The notes under the pieces were generated by a model, which was not told the DNA's origin, ran no database searches, and was given only the letters and a program-made list of their open reading frames with translations. Of a stretch of DNA of 64,000 nt, positions 24,799-32,478 are shown piece after piece. The stretch is from positions 3,410,001 through 3,474,000 of the forward strand of contig NZ_CP108364.1 in the NCBI RefSeq assembly GCF_035946055.1, written 5' to 3'. The stretch is from Streptomyces sp. NBC_01341 (GTDB lineage Bacteria; Actinomycetota; Actinomycetes; Streptomycetales; Streptomycetaceae). Made by a program: the position numbers and the translations under genes. How positions within the stretch are numbered: the first letter of the stretch is position 1; each line of letters starts with the position of its first letter.

Positions 24799-25248
24799 AT
24801 GCGTGCAGTGATACAGAGAGTGGACGGCGCGAGCGTCGCCGTGGCGGGCGGCGCGGACGATGCTCCGGGGTCCGGGACGGTCGGCGAGATCGTCGGCGAG
24901 GGACTGTGTGTGCTGGTGGGGGTCACTCACGGGGACACCGAGGAGAAGGCGGCGCAGCTCGCCCGCAAGCTGTGGACCCTGCGGATTCTTGAGGGCGAGA
25001 AGTCCTGCTCGGACGTGAATGCACCGCTTTTGGTCATTTCGCAGTTCACTCTCTACGGGGACGCCAGGAAGGGCCGCAGGCCCACATGGAACGCCGCCGC
25101 ACCCGGCGAGGTCGCCGAACCGCTGGTCGACGAGGTCGTGGCACAGCTGCGCGCGCTCGGCGCCCGGGTGGAGACGGGCCGGTTCGGGGCGGACATGCGC
25201 GTCTCGCTCACGAACCACGGCCCGTTCACGGTGCTGATCGACGTGTAG
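24799..25248 (+). CDS. dtd: D-aminoacyl-tRNA deacylase
   Basis: 149 residues. Removes D-amino acids (and glycine mis-charged on tRNAAla) from tRNA. Both family motifs are present: [15 protein letters not shown] (the SQFTLxG motif) and the Gly-cisPro motif in [13 protein letters not shown] (NxGPxT). Length is normal. ATG 24799 lies 7 nt after TAGGTT (24786-24791), no clear Shine-Dalgarno: leaderless pattern. Divergent from rsiG and convergent with ygfZ. Confidence 0.95.
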   Translation: MRAVIQRVDGASVAVAGGADDAPGSGTVGEIVGEGLCVLVGVTHGDTEEKAAQLARKLWTLRILEGEKSCSDVNAPLLVISQFTLYGDARKGRRPTWNAAAPGEVAEPLVDEVVAQLRALGARVETGRFGADMRVSLTNHGPFTVLIDV

Positions 25249-25287
25249 CGGGCGGCCGCTCCGGCTGGACGGCCATGCGTAGGACTT

Positions 25288-26253
25288 CTACGGCTCGACG
25301 ACCGTCTCCTGTGCCGCCGCGGTGTCACCCGCGATCAGCTCCGCGTCCACGGCGACGTTCCGCTTCACCAGCGCCAGGGCGATCGGGCCCAGCTCGTGGT
25401 GGCGGGCGGACGTCGTGATGAAGCCGAGCTGCCGGCCCTCCTCGCCGTCCGCGGCGAGCCGGACCGGGGTGCCGTGCCCCGGCAGGTGGACCTCGCTGCC
25501 GTCCAGGTGCAGGAAGACGAGGCGGCGCGGGGGCTTCCCCAGGTTGTGGACGCGGGCGACCGTCTCCTGGCCCCGGTAGCAGCCCTTCTGGAGGTGCACG
25601 GCGGTGCCGATCCAGCCCAGCTCGTGCGGGATGGTCCGGTGGTCGGTCTCGAAGCCCACGCGCGGCCGGTGCGCCTCGATGCGCAGCGCCTCGTACGCCA
25701 GGATGCCCACGGCCGGGCCGTGGGCCTCCGCGAACGCCTCCAGGCCGGCCCGGGGGAGGAACAGGTCGCGGCCGTGCGCCGTCTCGCGCACGGCGACGCC
25801 GTCCGGGGCCTCGGCGATGGAACCGGCGGGCAGGTGGACGACGGCGATGTCCTCGGTGCGGTCGGCGACCTCGACGCGGTAGAAGAACTTCATCGACTCC
25901 AGGTACGCGATCAGATCGCCCTGGGTCCCCGGCTCGACGTGCATCCATACCGTCGTGCCGTCGTCGACCAGGTAGAGGGCGTGCTCGATGTGCCCGTTCG
26001 CGGAGAGGATCAGCGACTCGGTGGCCTGGTTCGGCGCGAGGTCGCTGACGTGCTGGGTGAGCAGCAGGTGCAGCCAGGCCAGGCGGTCGTCGCCCGTGAC
26101 GGTGACGACACCGCGGTGCGAGAGGTCGACGAAACCGCTGCCGTCGGCGAGTGCGCGTTGCTCACGGAACAGGTCGCCGTAGTGCGCGGCGACGCCTTCG
26201 TCGCGCCCCTCGGCGGGGACGGCGCCGGGCAGGGACAGCAGGGGGCTCTTCAT
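25288..26253 (-). CDS. ygfZ: YgfZ/GcvT-like folate-binding protein
   Basis: 321 residues. The YgfZ signature KGCYRGQETVAR (K-G-C-Y-x-G-Q-E; conserved Cys) lies in the C-terminal part, and the GcvT-like domain starts GFVDLSHRGVVTVTGDDRLAWLH. YgfZ uses tetrahydrofolate to support Fe-S cluster assembly or repair. It lies 30 nt downstream of nur on the same strand. ATG 26253 follows TACGCT (26260-26265, minus) by 6 nt, and this TACGCT is inside the nur-ygfZ gap, so ygfZ can be transcribed alone as a leaderless message. Confidence 0.94.
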   Translation of the reverse strand: MKSPLLSLPGAVPAEGRDEGVAAHYGDLFREQRALADGSGFVDLSHRGVVTVTGDDRLAWLHLLLTQHVSDLAPNQATESLILSANGHIEHALYLVDDGTTVWMHVEPGTQGDLIAYLESMKFFYRVEVADRTEDIAVVHLPAGSIAEAPDGVAVRETAHGRDLFLPRAGLEAFAEAHGPAVGILAYEALRIEAHRPRVGFETDHRTIPHELGWIGTAVHLQKGCYRGQETVARVHNLGKPPRRLVFLHLDGSEVHLPGHGTPVRLAADGEEGRQLGFITTSARHHELGPIALALVKRNVAVDAELIAGDTAAAQETVVEP

Positions 26254-26283
26254 GCGACCAGCGTACGACTCGTACGGACCGGA

Positions 26284-26745
26284 CTACCGCTCGCCGCCGG
26301 TGTCCGGCGGGGAACCGTCCCGGTCCGCCTTCGCCGTGCAGGCGGCGCAGCGCCCGAAGATCGCGAAGTGCTTCATGTCGGTCTCGAAACCGAACGTGCT
26401 CCGCAGCTTGGCGGTGAAGTCCTCCACGACGTCGACCTCGGCCTCGATGACGTCCGAGCAGTCCCGGCAGACCAGGTGGATGTGGTGATGGCGGTCGGCC
26501 AGGTGGTAGGTCGGGGCGCCGTGTCCGAGGTGGGCGTGGCTGACCAGACCCAGCTCCTCGAGGAGCTCCAGGGTCCGGTAGACGGTGGAGATGTTCACCC
26601 CGGCTGCCGTCCGGCGCACCTCACCGAGGATCTCGTCGGGGGTCGCGTGCTCCAGCTCGTCGACCGCCTCCAGGACGAGCTGTCGCTGAGGCGTCAGCCG
26701 GTAGCCGCGCTGCCGAAGATCCGTCTTCCAGTCGGTGCTCACCAC
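26284..26745 (-). CDS. nur: Nickel-responsive Fur-family repressor Nur
   Basis: 153 residues from GTG 26745 (MVSTDWKTDLRQRGYRLTPQRQ). The metal ligands known for Streptomyces Nur are conserved: nickel-site histidines H70, H72 and H126 and the M-site H33, H86, H88, H90 (HHHIH run), plus C93-x2-C96. The winged helix covers about 10-80. Nur represses nickel uptake genes and the iron superoxide dismutase sodF when nickel is plentiful (established in S. coelicolor). TACACT (26752-26757, minus) ends 6 nt before GTG 26745 and there is no Shine-Dalgarno, which supports this start and a leaderless mRNA. GTG 26742 is an alternative. Confidence 0.93.
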   Translation of the reverse strand: MVSTDWKTDLRQRGYRLTPQRQLVLEAVDELEHATPDEILGEVRRTAAGVNISTVYRTLELLEELGLVSHAHLGHGAPTYHLADRHHHIHLVCRDCSDVIEAEVDVVEDFTAKLRSTFGFETDMKHFAIFGRCAACTAKADRDGSPPDTGGER

Positions 26746-26810
26746 AGACCCAGTGTAGGGCGGGGCGGGCACGGGCCCACGGATCCTTGCGGAACGGGGC
26801 CCGGGACCGG

Positions 26811-27383
26811 CTACTTGAAGAAGGCGATGCCGTCGTCCGGCAGGTCCCCGAGGCCCCTGGCCATCTCGGCGACCTCCTCCGGGGTGACGACCTTCTTCAG
26901 GTGAGCGGACATGTACGGCCGCATCTCCACGTCGGGGGTGGACTTCTCGCCGACCCACATCAGGTCGCTGTTCACGTAGCCGTAGAGCCGCTTGCCGCCG
27001 CTGTACGGGCCGGAGGCCGCGGTGCGGGCCACCGCGTCGGTGACCACGTCGATCTGCGGCTTCTGCTTCGCCAGCTCGCCGTACCAGACCTCGACGACGC
27101 CCTGGTCGCGGACCATGACGATCTCGACGTTGCGGTCCTTGTCGATGCGCCAGTAGCCGGACTCGGTCTCCAGCGGCTTGACCTGGTTGCCCTCGGCGTC
27201 CAGGACCCAGGAGTGCGAGACGTACTCGAGGAAGTCACGGCCGTCGTGGCTGAACGTGACCTCCTGCCCGAAGTTGCACTTCTCGGCACCGGGGAAGTCG
27301 GACACGCCCGCGCCCGCCCAGTTCCCCAGGAGGAAGGCCAGCGGCACGAGGTCCGGGTGGAGGTCGGACGGAATCTCGATCAT
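26811..27383 (-). CDS. Nitrobindin-like heme-binding protein
   Basis: 190 residues of the nitrobindin (FABP-like beta-barrel, DUF1794) family. GNWAGAGVSDFPG (GxWxGxG, residues about 20-32) is the signature, and a distal histidine in MSAHLKKVVTPEE is the heme-iron ligand position. Nitrobindins bind ferric heme and isomerise peroxynitrite or carry NO (established for the family). It is 65 nt upstream of nur on the same strand, a stable pairing in the genus. ATG 27383. Confidence 0.9.
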   Translation of the reverse strand: MIEIPSDLHPDLVPLAFLLGNWAGAGVSDFPGAEKCNFGQEVTFSHDGRDFLEYVSHSWVLDAEGNQVKPLETESGYWRIDKDRNVEIVMVRDQGVVEVWYGELAKQKPQIDVVTDAVARTAASGPYSGGKRLYGYVNSDLMWVGEKSTPDVEMRPYMSAHLKKVVTPEEVAEMARGLGDLPDDGIAFFK

Positions 27384-27432
27384 GAGCGGCTCAGACGATC
27401 TGTGAGGGTGTACGGACGGAGTTCGGCGAGGG

Positions 27433-27534
27433 TCAGCGCTGGCCCTGGTACAGCTTCTTCACGGTCACCGCCGCGAAGGCGAGAACGCCGACGCAGACCA
27501 GGACCAGCAGGGCGGAGAAGAAAGCCTCAAGCAC
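27433..27534 (-). CDS. 33-residue single-pass membrane peptide
   Basis: GTG 27534 with GAGGAGC just upstream encodes MLEAFFSALLVLVCVGVLAF then AAVTVKKLYQGQR: one transmembrane helix (about 4-25) and a short basic C-terminus. It ends 49 nt before the nitrobindin start on the same strand. Too small for most gene finders; the ribosome site, one clean helix and the basic tail (positive-inside rule) support it. Function unknown. Confidence 0.65.
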   Translation of the reverse strand: MLEAFFSALLVLVCVGVLAFAAVTVKKLYQGQR

Positions 27535-27574
27535 GGGAGCTCCTCGAAACGAACGACACGACGGCAGTACGCGT

Positions 27575-27606
27575 CCGGGCCCCCAGCCTAATGGGTGGGG
27601 GCCCGG
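27575..27606. terminator. Terminator of the three-gene membrane operon
   Basis: Perfect 11-bp stem CCGGGCCCCCA (27575-27585) / TGGGGGCCCGG (27596-27606), 10-nt loop, 30 nt past the minus-strand stop at 27637. No T-run. Confidence 0.75.
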
Positions 27607-27636
27607 CACGGCGGCCGGGGGTTTCCCCGGGCGCGG

Positions 27637-28548
27637 TCAGCCCAGCAGCTGGTTCTGCAGAATCAGCGTCTGGTGGAACGGAACGGCTTCCGTGCCCGCC
27701 GCGCCCTTCCGCGCGTGGACGACGAGGGCGACGGTGTCCCCGGCCAGCACGTAGGCGTGCCGGACCTGCTCCGCACCGTACGGCTTCGCCTCGCTGTACA
27801 CGCGGGGCGTGGTGTACTCCACGCCGCCTGTCGCCGGCCAGTCGTCGTCGTTGGCGACGTCGGTGATTCCGGCGAGCGGCTGGGGGTACGACTCGTTGCC
27901 GAACAGCTGGTCCTGGAACTCGGTGGAGAACGCCACCGAGTTGAACTGGAGCAGGTAGACGCGGGAGGACGTCCCGTCCGGCATGGTCCAGGCGCGGGCC
28001 GCTATGTGCCGGAGCGCGGAGTCCTTCAGCCGCTGGGTGAGAGCGGCCCGGTCGCCCTTCGGGTACTCGGAGACGTACCGCGCGGTGGTGACCCAGCCGT
28101 CGGCCTTGTCGTCCACCTTCGCTCCGGCCGGGGCCGGCAGCAGCAGGCGCCGCAGATCGGCGTGGTGGACCTCCGCGGCGTTGGTGTCGCCGAACGGGCG
28201 GGGCGCGCCGGCCGGAAGGGCGGGCAGGGTCAGCCGGGGGTACTCCCAGCGCCCGTCGTCCTCGGTGGCCAGTCCGGGCACGTCGGTGCGCGACATCGAG
28301 GTGATGCCCGCGACCGTGCCGGCGCCGAGACCGCCGAGGACCAGCACCGCCGCCGTCCACCGGGCGACCGCCCGCAGCACCCGGCGCGGCGGCCGCGGCG
28401 GGGTCTGCGGGAGATCGCCCTGCGAGGGTTCCTGCTGCGGGGCCTCCTGCCGCGGCGGGTCCTGCGGCACGGGGGGCGGGGGCGGGGGCAGCGGGGGGAG
28501 GCTCTCCGCGACGGCCTCGGCGGTCGGTTCCGCCGTCTTCTCGGTCAT
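27637..28548 (-). CDS. Membrane-anchored protein of unknown function, paralogue C
   Basis: 303 residues, last gene of a coupled three-gene set (its ATG 28548 overlaps the upstream stop as ATGA). N-terminus is proline-rich and cytosolic (PPLPPPPPPVPQDPP), one transmembrane helix follows (about 63-85, WTAAVLVLGGLGAGTVAGI), and the remainder is extracytoplasmic. The periplasmic-side domain starts with ADLRRLLLPAPAGAK, an element shared in outline with its two neighbours, and ends QTLILQNQLLG. No catalytic motif. Probably a sensor or envelope-associated complex of the membrane face; function unknown. Confidence 0.7.
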   Translation of the reverse strand: MTEKTAEPTAEAVAESLPPLPPPPPPVPQDPPRQEAPQQEPSQGDLPQTPPRPPRRVLRAVARWTAAVLVLGGLGAGTVAGITSMSRTDVPGLATEDDGRWEYPRLTLPALPAGAPRPFGDTNAAEVHHADLRRLLLPAPAGAKVDDKADGWVTTARYVSEYPKGDRAALTQRLKDSALRHIAARAWTMPDGTSSRVYLLQFNSVAFSTEFQDQLFGNESYPQPLAGITDVANDDDWPATGGVEYTTPRVYSEAKPYGAEQVRHAYVLAGDTVALVVHARKGAAGTEAVPFHQTLILQNQLLG

Positions 28549-29375
28549 ACGTACTCCCCCGGGGACGTGATGTGCTCCAGCTGGTCCTTCAGCAGCTCGG
28601 CGACGGCCGCCTTGTCGATGGGCTTGACGCCGGCCGCCGAGACGGTGATGCCCAGCTCGCCGTCGTATGCCGAGCAGAGCATGTTCTCGATCTCGCTCTT
28701 GGCGTCCTTCGGCATCAGGAAGCACCTGGCGTTGCGCGTCTGGCCCTTGATCCTCGGCCCTTCGCGGAAGACGCCGACGGCGTCGAACAGCTCCGTCCGG
28801 AAGGTGTGGAGATCCCGGACGGCCTTCTTGTCCTTCATCCGCACGATCTGCGTGTTCACGACCAGGTCATTGGTGTCCGACACGTACGAACGGGCGGCGA
28901 GGCCCTGCACGCGGAGCTTGTCCACCCGCTTGTCGAACTCCCGGCGCTGCTTGCCGGCGAGCCCCCGGTTGGACTGCTTCATCGCGGCGGCGGCCTCCTT
29001 GCCGCTGACCTCGCCGTCGTTGCCGAGCTCCTCGACATCGGGGCCCAGCCGGTAGTCCGCGGGAACGGGCAGCAGCAGCTTGCTGAGCTCGGTGTCGGTC
29101 CTGCCACGGTCGGTGCCGTCGGCCGGGTCCTTGCCGGGCCGGTGCTCGGCCACGTCGTAGACCGTGGTCGCCACGGACCGGTCCGCACCGTCGACCGTGA
29201 TCTTCGTGTACACGGCAGCGCCGGCGACGGCGCCGATCACGAGGACCGCCGGAAGCGCGGTGAGCAGGATCCGGCGGGCCTTCCCCGGGCGCGCCGGGGC
29301 GTCGGGGAGCGGCTGCGCCCCCGGCACCTCGGGGGCCGCGGACGCGTCGGCGGCGGGCGGGATGACGTCGTTCAC
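28545..29375 (-). CDS. Membrane-anchored protein of unknown function, paralogue B
   Basis: 276 residues; GTG 29375 overlaps the upstream stop (GTGA) and its own stop overlaps the next start. One transmembrane helix at about 36-58 (LLTALPAVLVIGAVAGAAVY), then an extracytoplasmic domain. Near its start is ELSKLLLPVPADYRL, equivalent to the element in paralogues A and C, and its C-terminus KPIDKAAVAELLKDQLEHI resembles PISKKDIRTLAERQLELL of paralogue A. Cysteine pair C-FLMPKDAKSEIENML-C may form a disulfide. Unknown function. Confidence 0.72.
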   Translation of the reverse strand: MNDVIPPAADASAAPEVPGAQPLPDAPARPGKARRILLTALPAVLVIGAVAGAAVYTKITVDGADRSVATTVYDVAEHRPGKDPADGTDRGRTDTELSKLLLPVPADYRLGPDVEELGNDGEVSGKEAAAAMKQSNRGLAGKQRREFDKRVDKLRVQGLAARSYVSDTNDLVVNTQIVRMKDKKAVRDLHTFRTELFDAVGVFREGPRIKGQTRNARCFLMPKDAKSEIENMLCSAYDGELGITVSAAGVKPIDKAAVAELLKDQLEHITSPGEYV

Positions 29376-30163
29376 AGGAGCTCCAGCTGTCGCTCGGCCA
29401 GCGTCCGGATGTCCTTCTTGCTGATCGGCTCGGTGTCGAAGACGTTGACCTCGACCATGATGTCGCCGCGGTGCATGACCGCCCTGGCGCGGTAGGACGC
29501 CATGTAACCGGGCTTCCGGTCGACGGGATACAGGTAGTAGCGGCCACTGCCGCTGCCCTTGACCGGATCGCCCTCGTTGCCGGCCCCGTCCTTCTTCCAG
29601 GGCATGTACGAGCGCTGGCCGTCGGCGTACGACGCCGCTTCGGCGATCGCGCCGGAACGGAACTGGACGAGCCGCACGTTGGCCTCGCGGTACGCGCCCT
29701 TCTTCCAGGCGGCACCCGCGATCCGGCGGATGTCGGACTCCAGGAGGTACTCGAAGTGGGAGTCCTCGTCGTTGAACTCGCGCGCGTAACCGTCCACGCT
29801 CATCCAGCCGTCGTTCAGCGCGCCGGCGCCCTCGTCGTCGCTCCAGCCGGCCGGCCGCTTCAGCACCAGCTCGCGCAGATCACCGTCCGTCCGCACCTGG
29901 CGGTCCTGCGAGGCGGGCAGCGGCGCCGGGGCCTTGTCCGCCGGAAGTGCCTCCGCCGGGTAGGCGAGTTGCGCCTGTGACAGCGCGGGCAGCGGCGTCG
30001 GCGGCCGCTCGGCCTGGATGCCGTAGCCGACAGCCGTGCCGGCGGAGACGCCGAGCAGGGCGGCCGCGGTGATCAGCAGGGCCGTACGTCCGCGACGACG
30101 CGGGTGCACCACGACGGCCGGCGGGACGGCCGGCATGTCGCCCATGGTGTCGTTCTGTTCCAA
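29372..30163 (-). CDS. Membrane-anchored protein of unknown function, paralogue A
   Basis: 263 residues, first gene of the coupled set. Short cytosolic N-terminus with basic patch HPRRRGR, one transmembrane helix (about 28-50, ALLITAAALLGVSAGTAVGYGI), then an extracytoplasmic domain that begins with DLRELVLKRPAGWSDD, the counterpart of the elements in B and C, and ends with PISKKDIRTLAERQLELL. Internal YYLYPVDRKPGYMASYRARAVMHRGDIMVEVNVFD forms strands. Divergent from the DsrE gene (105-nt gap). Unknown function. Confidence 0.72.
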   Translation of the reverse strand: MEQNDTMGDMPAVPPAVVVHPRRRGRTALLITAAALLGVSAGTAVGYGIQAERPPTPLPALSQAQLAYPAEALPADKAPAPLPASQDRQVRTDGDLRELVLKRPAGWSDDEGAGALNDGWMSVDGYAREFNDEDSHFEYLLESDIRRIAGAAWKKGAYREANVRLVQFRSGAIAEAASYADGQRSYMPWKKDGAGNEGDPVKGSGSGRYYLYPVDRKPGYMASYRARAVMHRGDIMVEVNVFDTEPISKKDIRTLAERQLELL

Positions 30164-30268
30164 AAGGGTCCCCCCATGAGACCTGAGGCACGAGTTCCGT
30201 TACCTGTGCACACAGCTGACCCTCAGGTCCCCGGAGAGGTTGCACGCCGGAGGATTACAGTTCGGTAC

Positions 30269-30631
30269 ATGTCGAAGAAGCTCGTGATCAAGGTGACTGC
30301 CGGCGCCGACTCCCCCGAGCGCTGCTCGCAGGCCTTCACCGTGGCGGCCGTCGCCGTCGCCAGCGGGGTCGAGGTGTCGCTCTGGCTGACCGGCGAGTCC
30401 GCCTGGTTCGCCCTTCCGGGGCGTGCCGCGGAGTTCGAACTCCCGCACGCCGCGCCACTGCCCGACCTGGTCGACTCGATCCTGGCGGGCGGGCGGATCA
30501 CGCTCTGCACCCAGTGCGCGGCGCGCCGGGACATCACGGAGAAGGACGTCCTGGACGGCGTACGGATCGCGGGGGCCCAGGTCTTCGTGCAGGAGGCCAT
30601 GGCCGACGGCACACAGGCGCTCGTCTACTGA
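30269..30631 (+). CDS. DsrE/DsrF-like small sulfur-carrier-type protein
   Basis: 120 residues of the DsrE/F fold: MSKKLVIKVTAGADSPERCSQAFTVAAVAVASGVEVSLWLTGESAW, then LPDLVDSILAGGRITLCTQCAARRDITEKDVLDGVRIAG. Two cysteines (CTQC) and one earlier (RCS) lie where sulfur carriers of the family have theirs, but the partner Tus/DsrC system is absent. Neighbouring genes include a sulfurtransferase operon. Start ATG 30269; TACAGT (30256-30261) is 7 nt upstream, so leaderless start likely. Confidence 0.85.
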   Translation: MSKKLVIKVTAGADSPERCSQAFTVAAVAVASGVEVSLWLTGESAWFALPGRAAEFELPHAAPLPDLVDSILAGGRITLCTQCAARRDITEKDVLDGVRIAGAQVFVQEAMADGTQALVY

Positions 30632-30650
30632 CCCGGCCGGCCCCGGGCGG

Positions 30651-30911
30651 TCACCTGCGGCGCTTCCTGCCGTCGAGTTCGTCCCACCACTCGTCCGACT
30701 TCGGGTCGCCCGAGGGGTCGTCCCACCAACGGTCCTCCGGCCCCCGGCGGTTGGCGATCACCGCCGCGGCGGGCGGGATGACCGCGGCGACCACGCACAT
30801 CGCCACGGCCGCGGGCACCGACCACAGGCGCACGAAGGCCCAGGCGGCCACGAAGAGGAAGAGACAGCCGCCCATCATCAGGAAATAGGCGCGCCTGCGC
30901 CGTGCGTACAT
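30651..30911 (-). CDS. DUF3099 family membrane protein
   Basis: 86 residues. Two transmembrane helices (about 8-30, YFLMMGGCLFLFVAAWAFVRL, and 33-52, VPAAVAMCVVAAVIPPAAAVI) with a basic N-terminus and a tryptophan-rich acidic C-terminus (RWWDDPSGDPKSDEWWDEL). Matches DUF3099, a small actinobacterial family of unknown role. ATG 30911 is 6 nt after TACGCT (minus, 30918-30923): leaderless pattern. It converges with DsrE. Confidence 0.8.
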   Translation of the reverse strand: MYARRRRAYFLMMGGCLFLFVAAWAFVRLWSVPAAVAMCVVAAVIPPAAAVIANRRGPEDRWWDDPSGDPKSDEWWDELDGRKRRR

Positions 30912-30960
30912 GACTCCAGCGTAGGACCCGGGGCGCGGGAAACGCCTGCGGACGGCGCGA

Positions 30961-31010
30961 AGGGCCGCACCCCTGTCCAGGTGGCGTCCAACCCCCTGGG
31001 GTGCGGCCCT
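30961..31010. terminator. Terminator of the sulfurtransferase operon
   Basis: Perfect 13-bp arms AGGGCCGCACCCC (30961-30973) and AGGGGTGCGGCCCT-type partner (30998-31010), about 20 nt after the DUF1416 stop on the minus strand. The loop itself holds a further small stem. Confidence 0.85.
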
Positions 31011-31031
31011 CCGGCCGGATGCGTGCGCGGA

Positions 31032-31319
31032 CTACACGGCGATGGCGACCTCGGCGAGGCCACCGGTCTGCGCCACGACCGTACGGTCGGCGGTGCCGCC
31101 CGGAACCAGGGCGCGGAGCGTCCAGGTGCCCTCGGCCGCGTAGAAGCGGAACTGACCGGTCGCCGAGGTCGGGACCTCCGCGGTGAACTCACCGGTCGAG
31201 TCCAGCAGCCGGACGTAGCCGGTGACCGGCTCGCCGTCGCGGGTCACGCTGCCCTGGATGGTCGTCTCGCCCGGCTTGATCGTCGAAGCGTCGGGGCCGC
31301 CGGCCTGTGCTCCACACAT
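31032..31319 (-). CDS. DUF1416 beta-sandwich protein
   Basis: 95 residues. The whole length matches DUF1416: MCGAQAGGPDASTIKPGETTIQGSVTRDGEPVTGYVRLLD, then QFRFYAAEGTWTLRALVPGG, a beta-sandwich of carboxypeptidase-regulatory type. It always accompanies a thiosulfate sulfurtransferase in actinobacteria and the cysteine at position 2 is conserved; role unknown, perhaps sulfur acceptor. Encoded 48 nt after the sulfurtransferase. Ribosome site AGAAGGA before ATG 31319. Confidence 0.88.
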   Translation of the reverse strand: MCGAQAGGPDASTIKPGETTIQGSVTRDGEPVTGYVRLLDSTGEFTAEVPTSATGQFRFYAAEGTWTLRALVPGGTADRTVVAQTGGLAEVAIAV

Positions 31320-31367
31320 GGTGTTCAGTCCTTCTGGTCGGGGTCCTGCTGATCGGGTCCTGCGGAA

Positions 31368-32207
31368 TTACTTGTTGGCGCCGAGCTCGATCGGCACGCC
31401 CACGAGGGAGCCGTACTCGGTCCACGAACCGTCGTAGTTCTTGACGTTCTCCTGGCCGAGCAGTTCGTGGAGGACGAACCACGTGAGCGCGGAGCGCTCA
31501 CCGATGCGGCAGTACGCGATGGTGTCCTTGGCCAGGTCGACCTGCTCGTCCTCGTAGAGGGCCTTGAGCTCGTCGTCCGACTTGAAGGTGCCGTCGTCGT
31601 TGGCGTTCTTCGACCACGGGATGTTGCGGGCGCCCGGCACGTGGCCGGGGCGCTGCGACTGCTCCTGCGGGAGGTGCGCGGGGGCGAGCAGCTTGCCGCT
31701 GAACTCGTCGGGCGAGCGCACGTCGACGAGGTTCAGGCTGCCGATGGCCTTCACGACGTCGTCGCGATAGGCGCGGATCGACTCGTCCTGCGCCTTGGCC
31801 TTGTACTGGGCCGCCGGACGCGCCGGGACGGCGTCGGTCAGGTCGCGGGAGTCGAGCTCCCACTTCTTGCGGCCGCCGTCGAGCAGGCGGACGTCCTGGT
31901 GGCCGTAGAGCTTGAAGTACCAGAACGCGTAGGAGGCGAACCAGTTGTTGTTGCCGCCGTAGAGGACGACCGTGGTGTCGTTCCCGATGCCCTTCTCCGA
32001 CAGGAGCTTCTCGAAGCCGGCCTGGTCGATGAAGTCACGGCGGACCGGGTCCTGCAGGTCCTGGGTCCAGTCGATCCGGATGGCGTTCCTGATGTGGTTC
32101 TTCTCGTACGCCGAGGTGTCCTCGTCGACCTCGACGATGGCGACCTGCGGGTCGTCGAGGTGGGCCTCGACCCAGTCGGCGTCGACCAGAACGTCTGCGC
32201 GGCTCAT
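31368..32207 (-). CDS. Thiosulfate sulfurtransferase (rhodanese)
   Basis: 279 residues with two rhodanese domains. The active-site cysteine is in YCRIGERSALTWFVLHELLG (CRxGxR type), in the C-terminal domain; the N-terminal domain LVDADWVEAHLDDPQVAIVEVDEDTSAY lacks a cysteine, as is normal. Transfers sulfane sulfur from thiosulfate to thiols. Corresponds to the CysA2/SseA-type enzyme of mycobacteria. Strong ribosome site GGAGGAG before ATG 32207. Upstream on the same strand is a 26-residue leader peptide with two cysteines (32350-32430) and palindromic DNA. Confidence 0.95.
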   Translation of the reverse strand: MSRADVLVDADWVEAHLDDPQVAIVEVDEDTSAYEKNHIRNAIRIDWTQDLQDPVRRDFIDQAGFEKLLSEKGIGNDTTVVLYGGNNNWFASYAFWYFKLYGHQDVRLLDGGRKKWELDSRDLTDAVPARPAAQYKAKAQDESIRAYRDDVVKAIGSLNLVDVRSPDEFSGKLLAPAHLPQEQSQRPGHVPGARNIPWSKNANDDGTFKSDDELKALYEDEQVDLAKDTIAYCRIGERSALTWFVLHELLGQENVKNYDGSWTEYGSLVGVPIELGANK

Positions 32208-32349
32208 GCGTTTCTCCTCCGGGGCAGTCTGCGGCGGCGTGGTGCGGTGTGCGAGAGGTACGCGGAGTGCCTGCGGCGGGGCGCGTACGGCCGGCACGGG
32301 TGTGGCCCTGACGAAGTCGAAGGGCCGGGGAAACGGGAGAGGGTCCCGC

Positions 32350-32430
32350 TCAGAAGGTGCGACAGAGCATGGCGGCGACGCGGCACAGATCTACTGCCCG
32401 CCGCTTCGTGAGGTCCGCCTGTCGCTTCAT
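32350..32430 (-). CDS. Cysteine-containing leader peptide of the sulfur operon
   Basis: ATG 32430 encodes a 26-residue peptide MKRQADLTKRRAVDLCRVAA then MLCRTF. The L-T-x-R-x-A-V-D-L-C-R...LCR pattern matches the short 'putative leader peptide' found upstream of sulfur-assimilation operons in Streptomyces. TACGAT (32438-32443, minus) lies 7 nt before the ATG with no ribosome site, so the leader is itself leaderless. Two Cys codons near the end would let ribosome stalling report cysteine supply to the sulfurtransferase gene 142 nt downstream. Mechanism is inference. Confidence 0.8.
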   Translation of the reverse strand: MKRQADLTKRRAVDLCRVAAMLCRTF

Positions 32431-32478
32431 ACGTCCGATCGTAGGGAGGTACGGGCGGAGATGTCACCGCCGTGTCGG

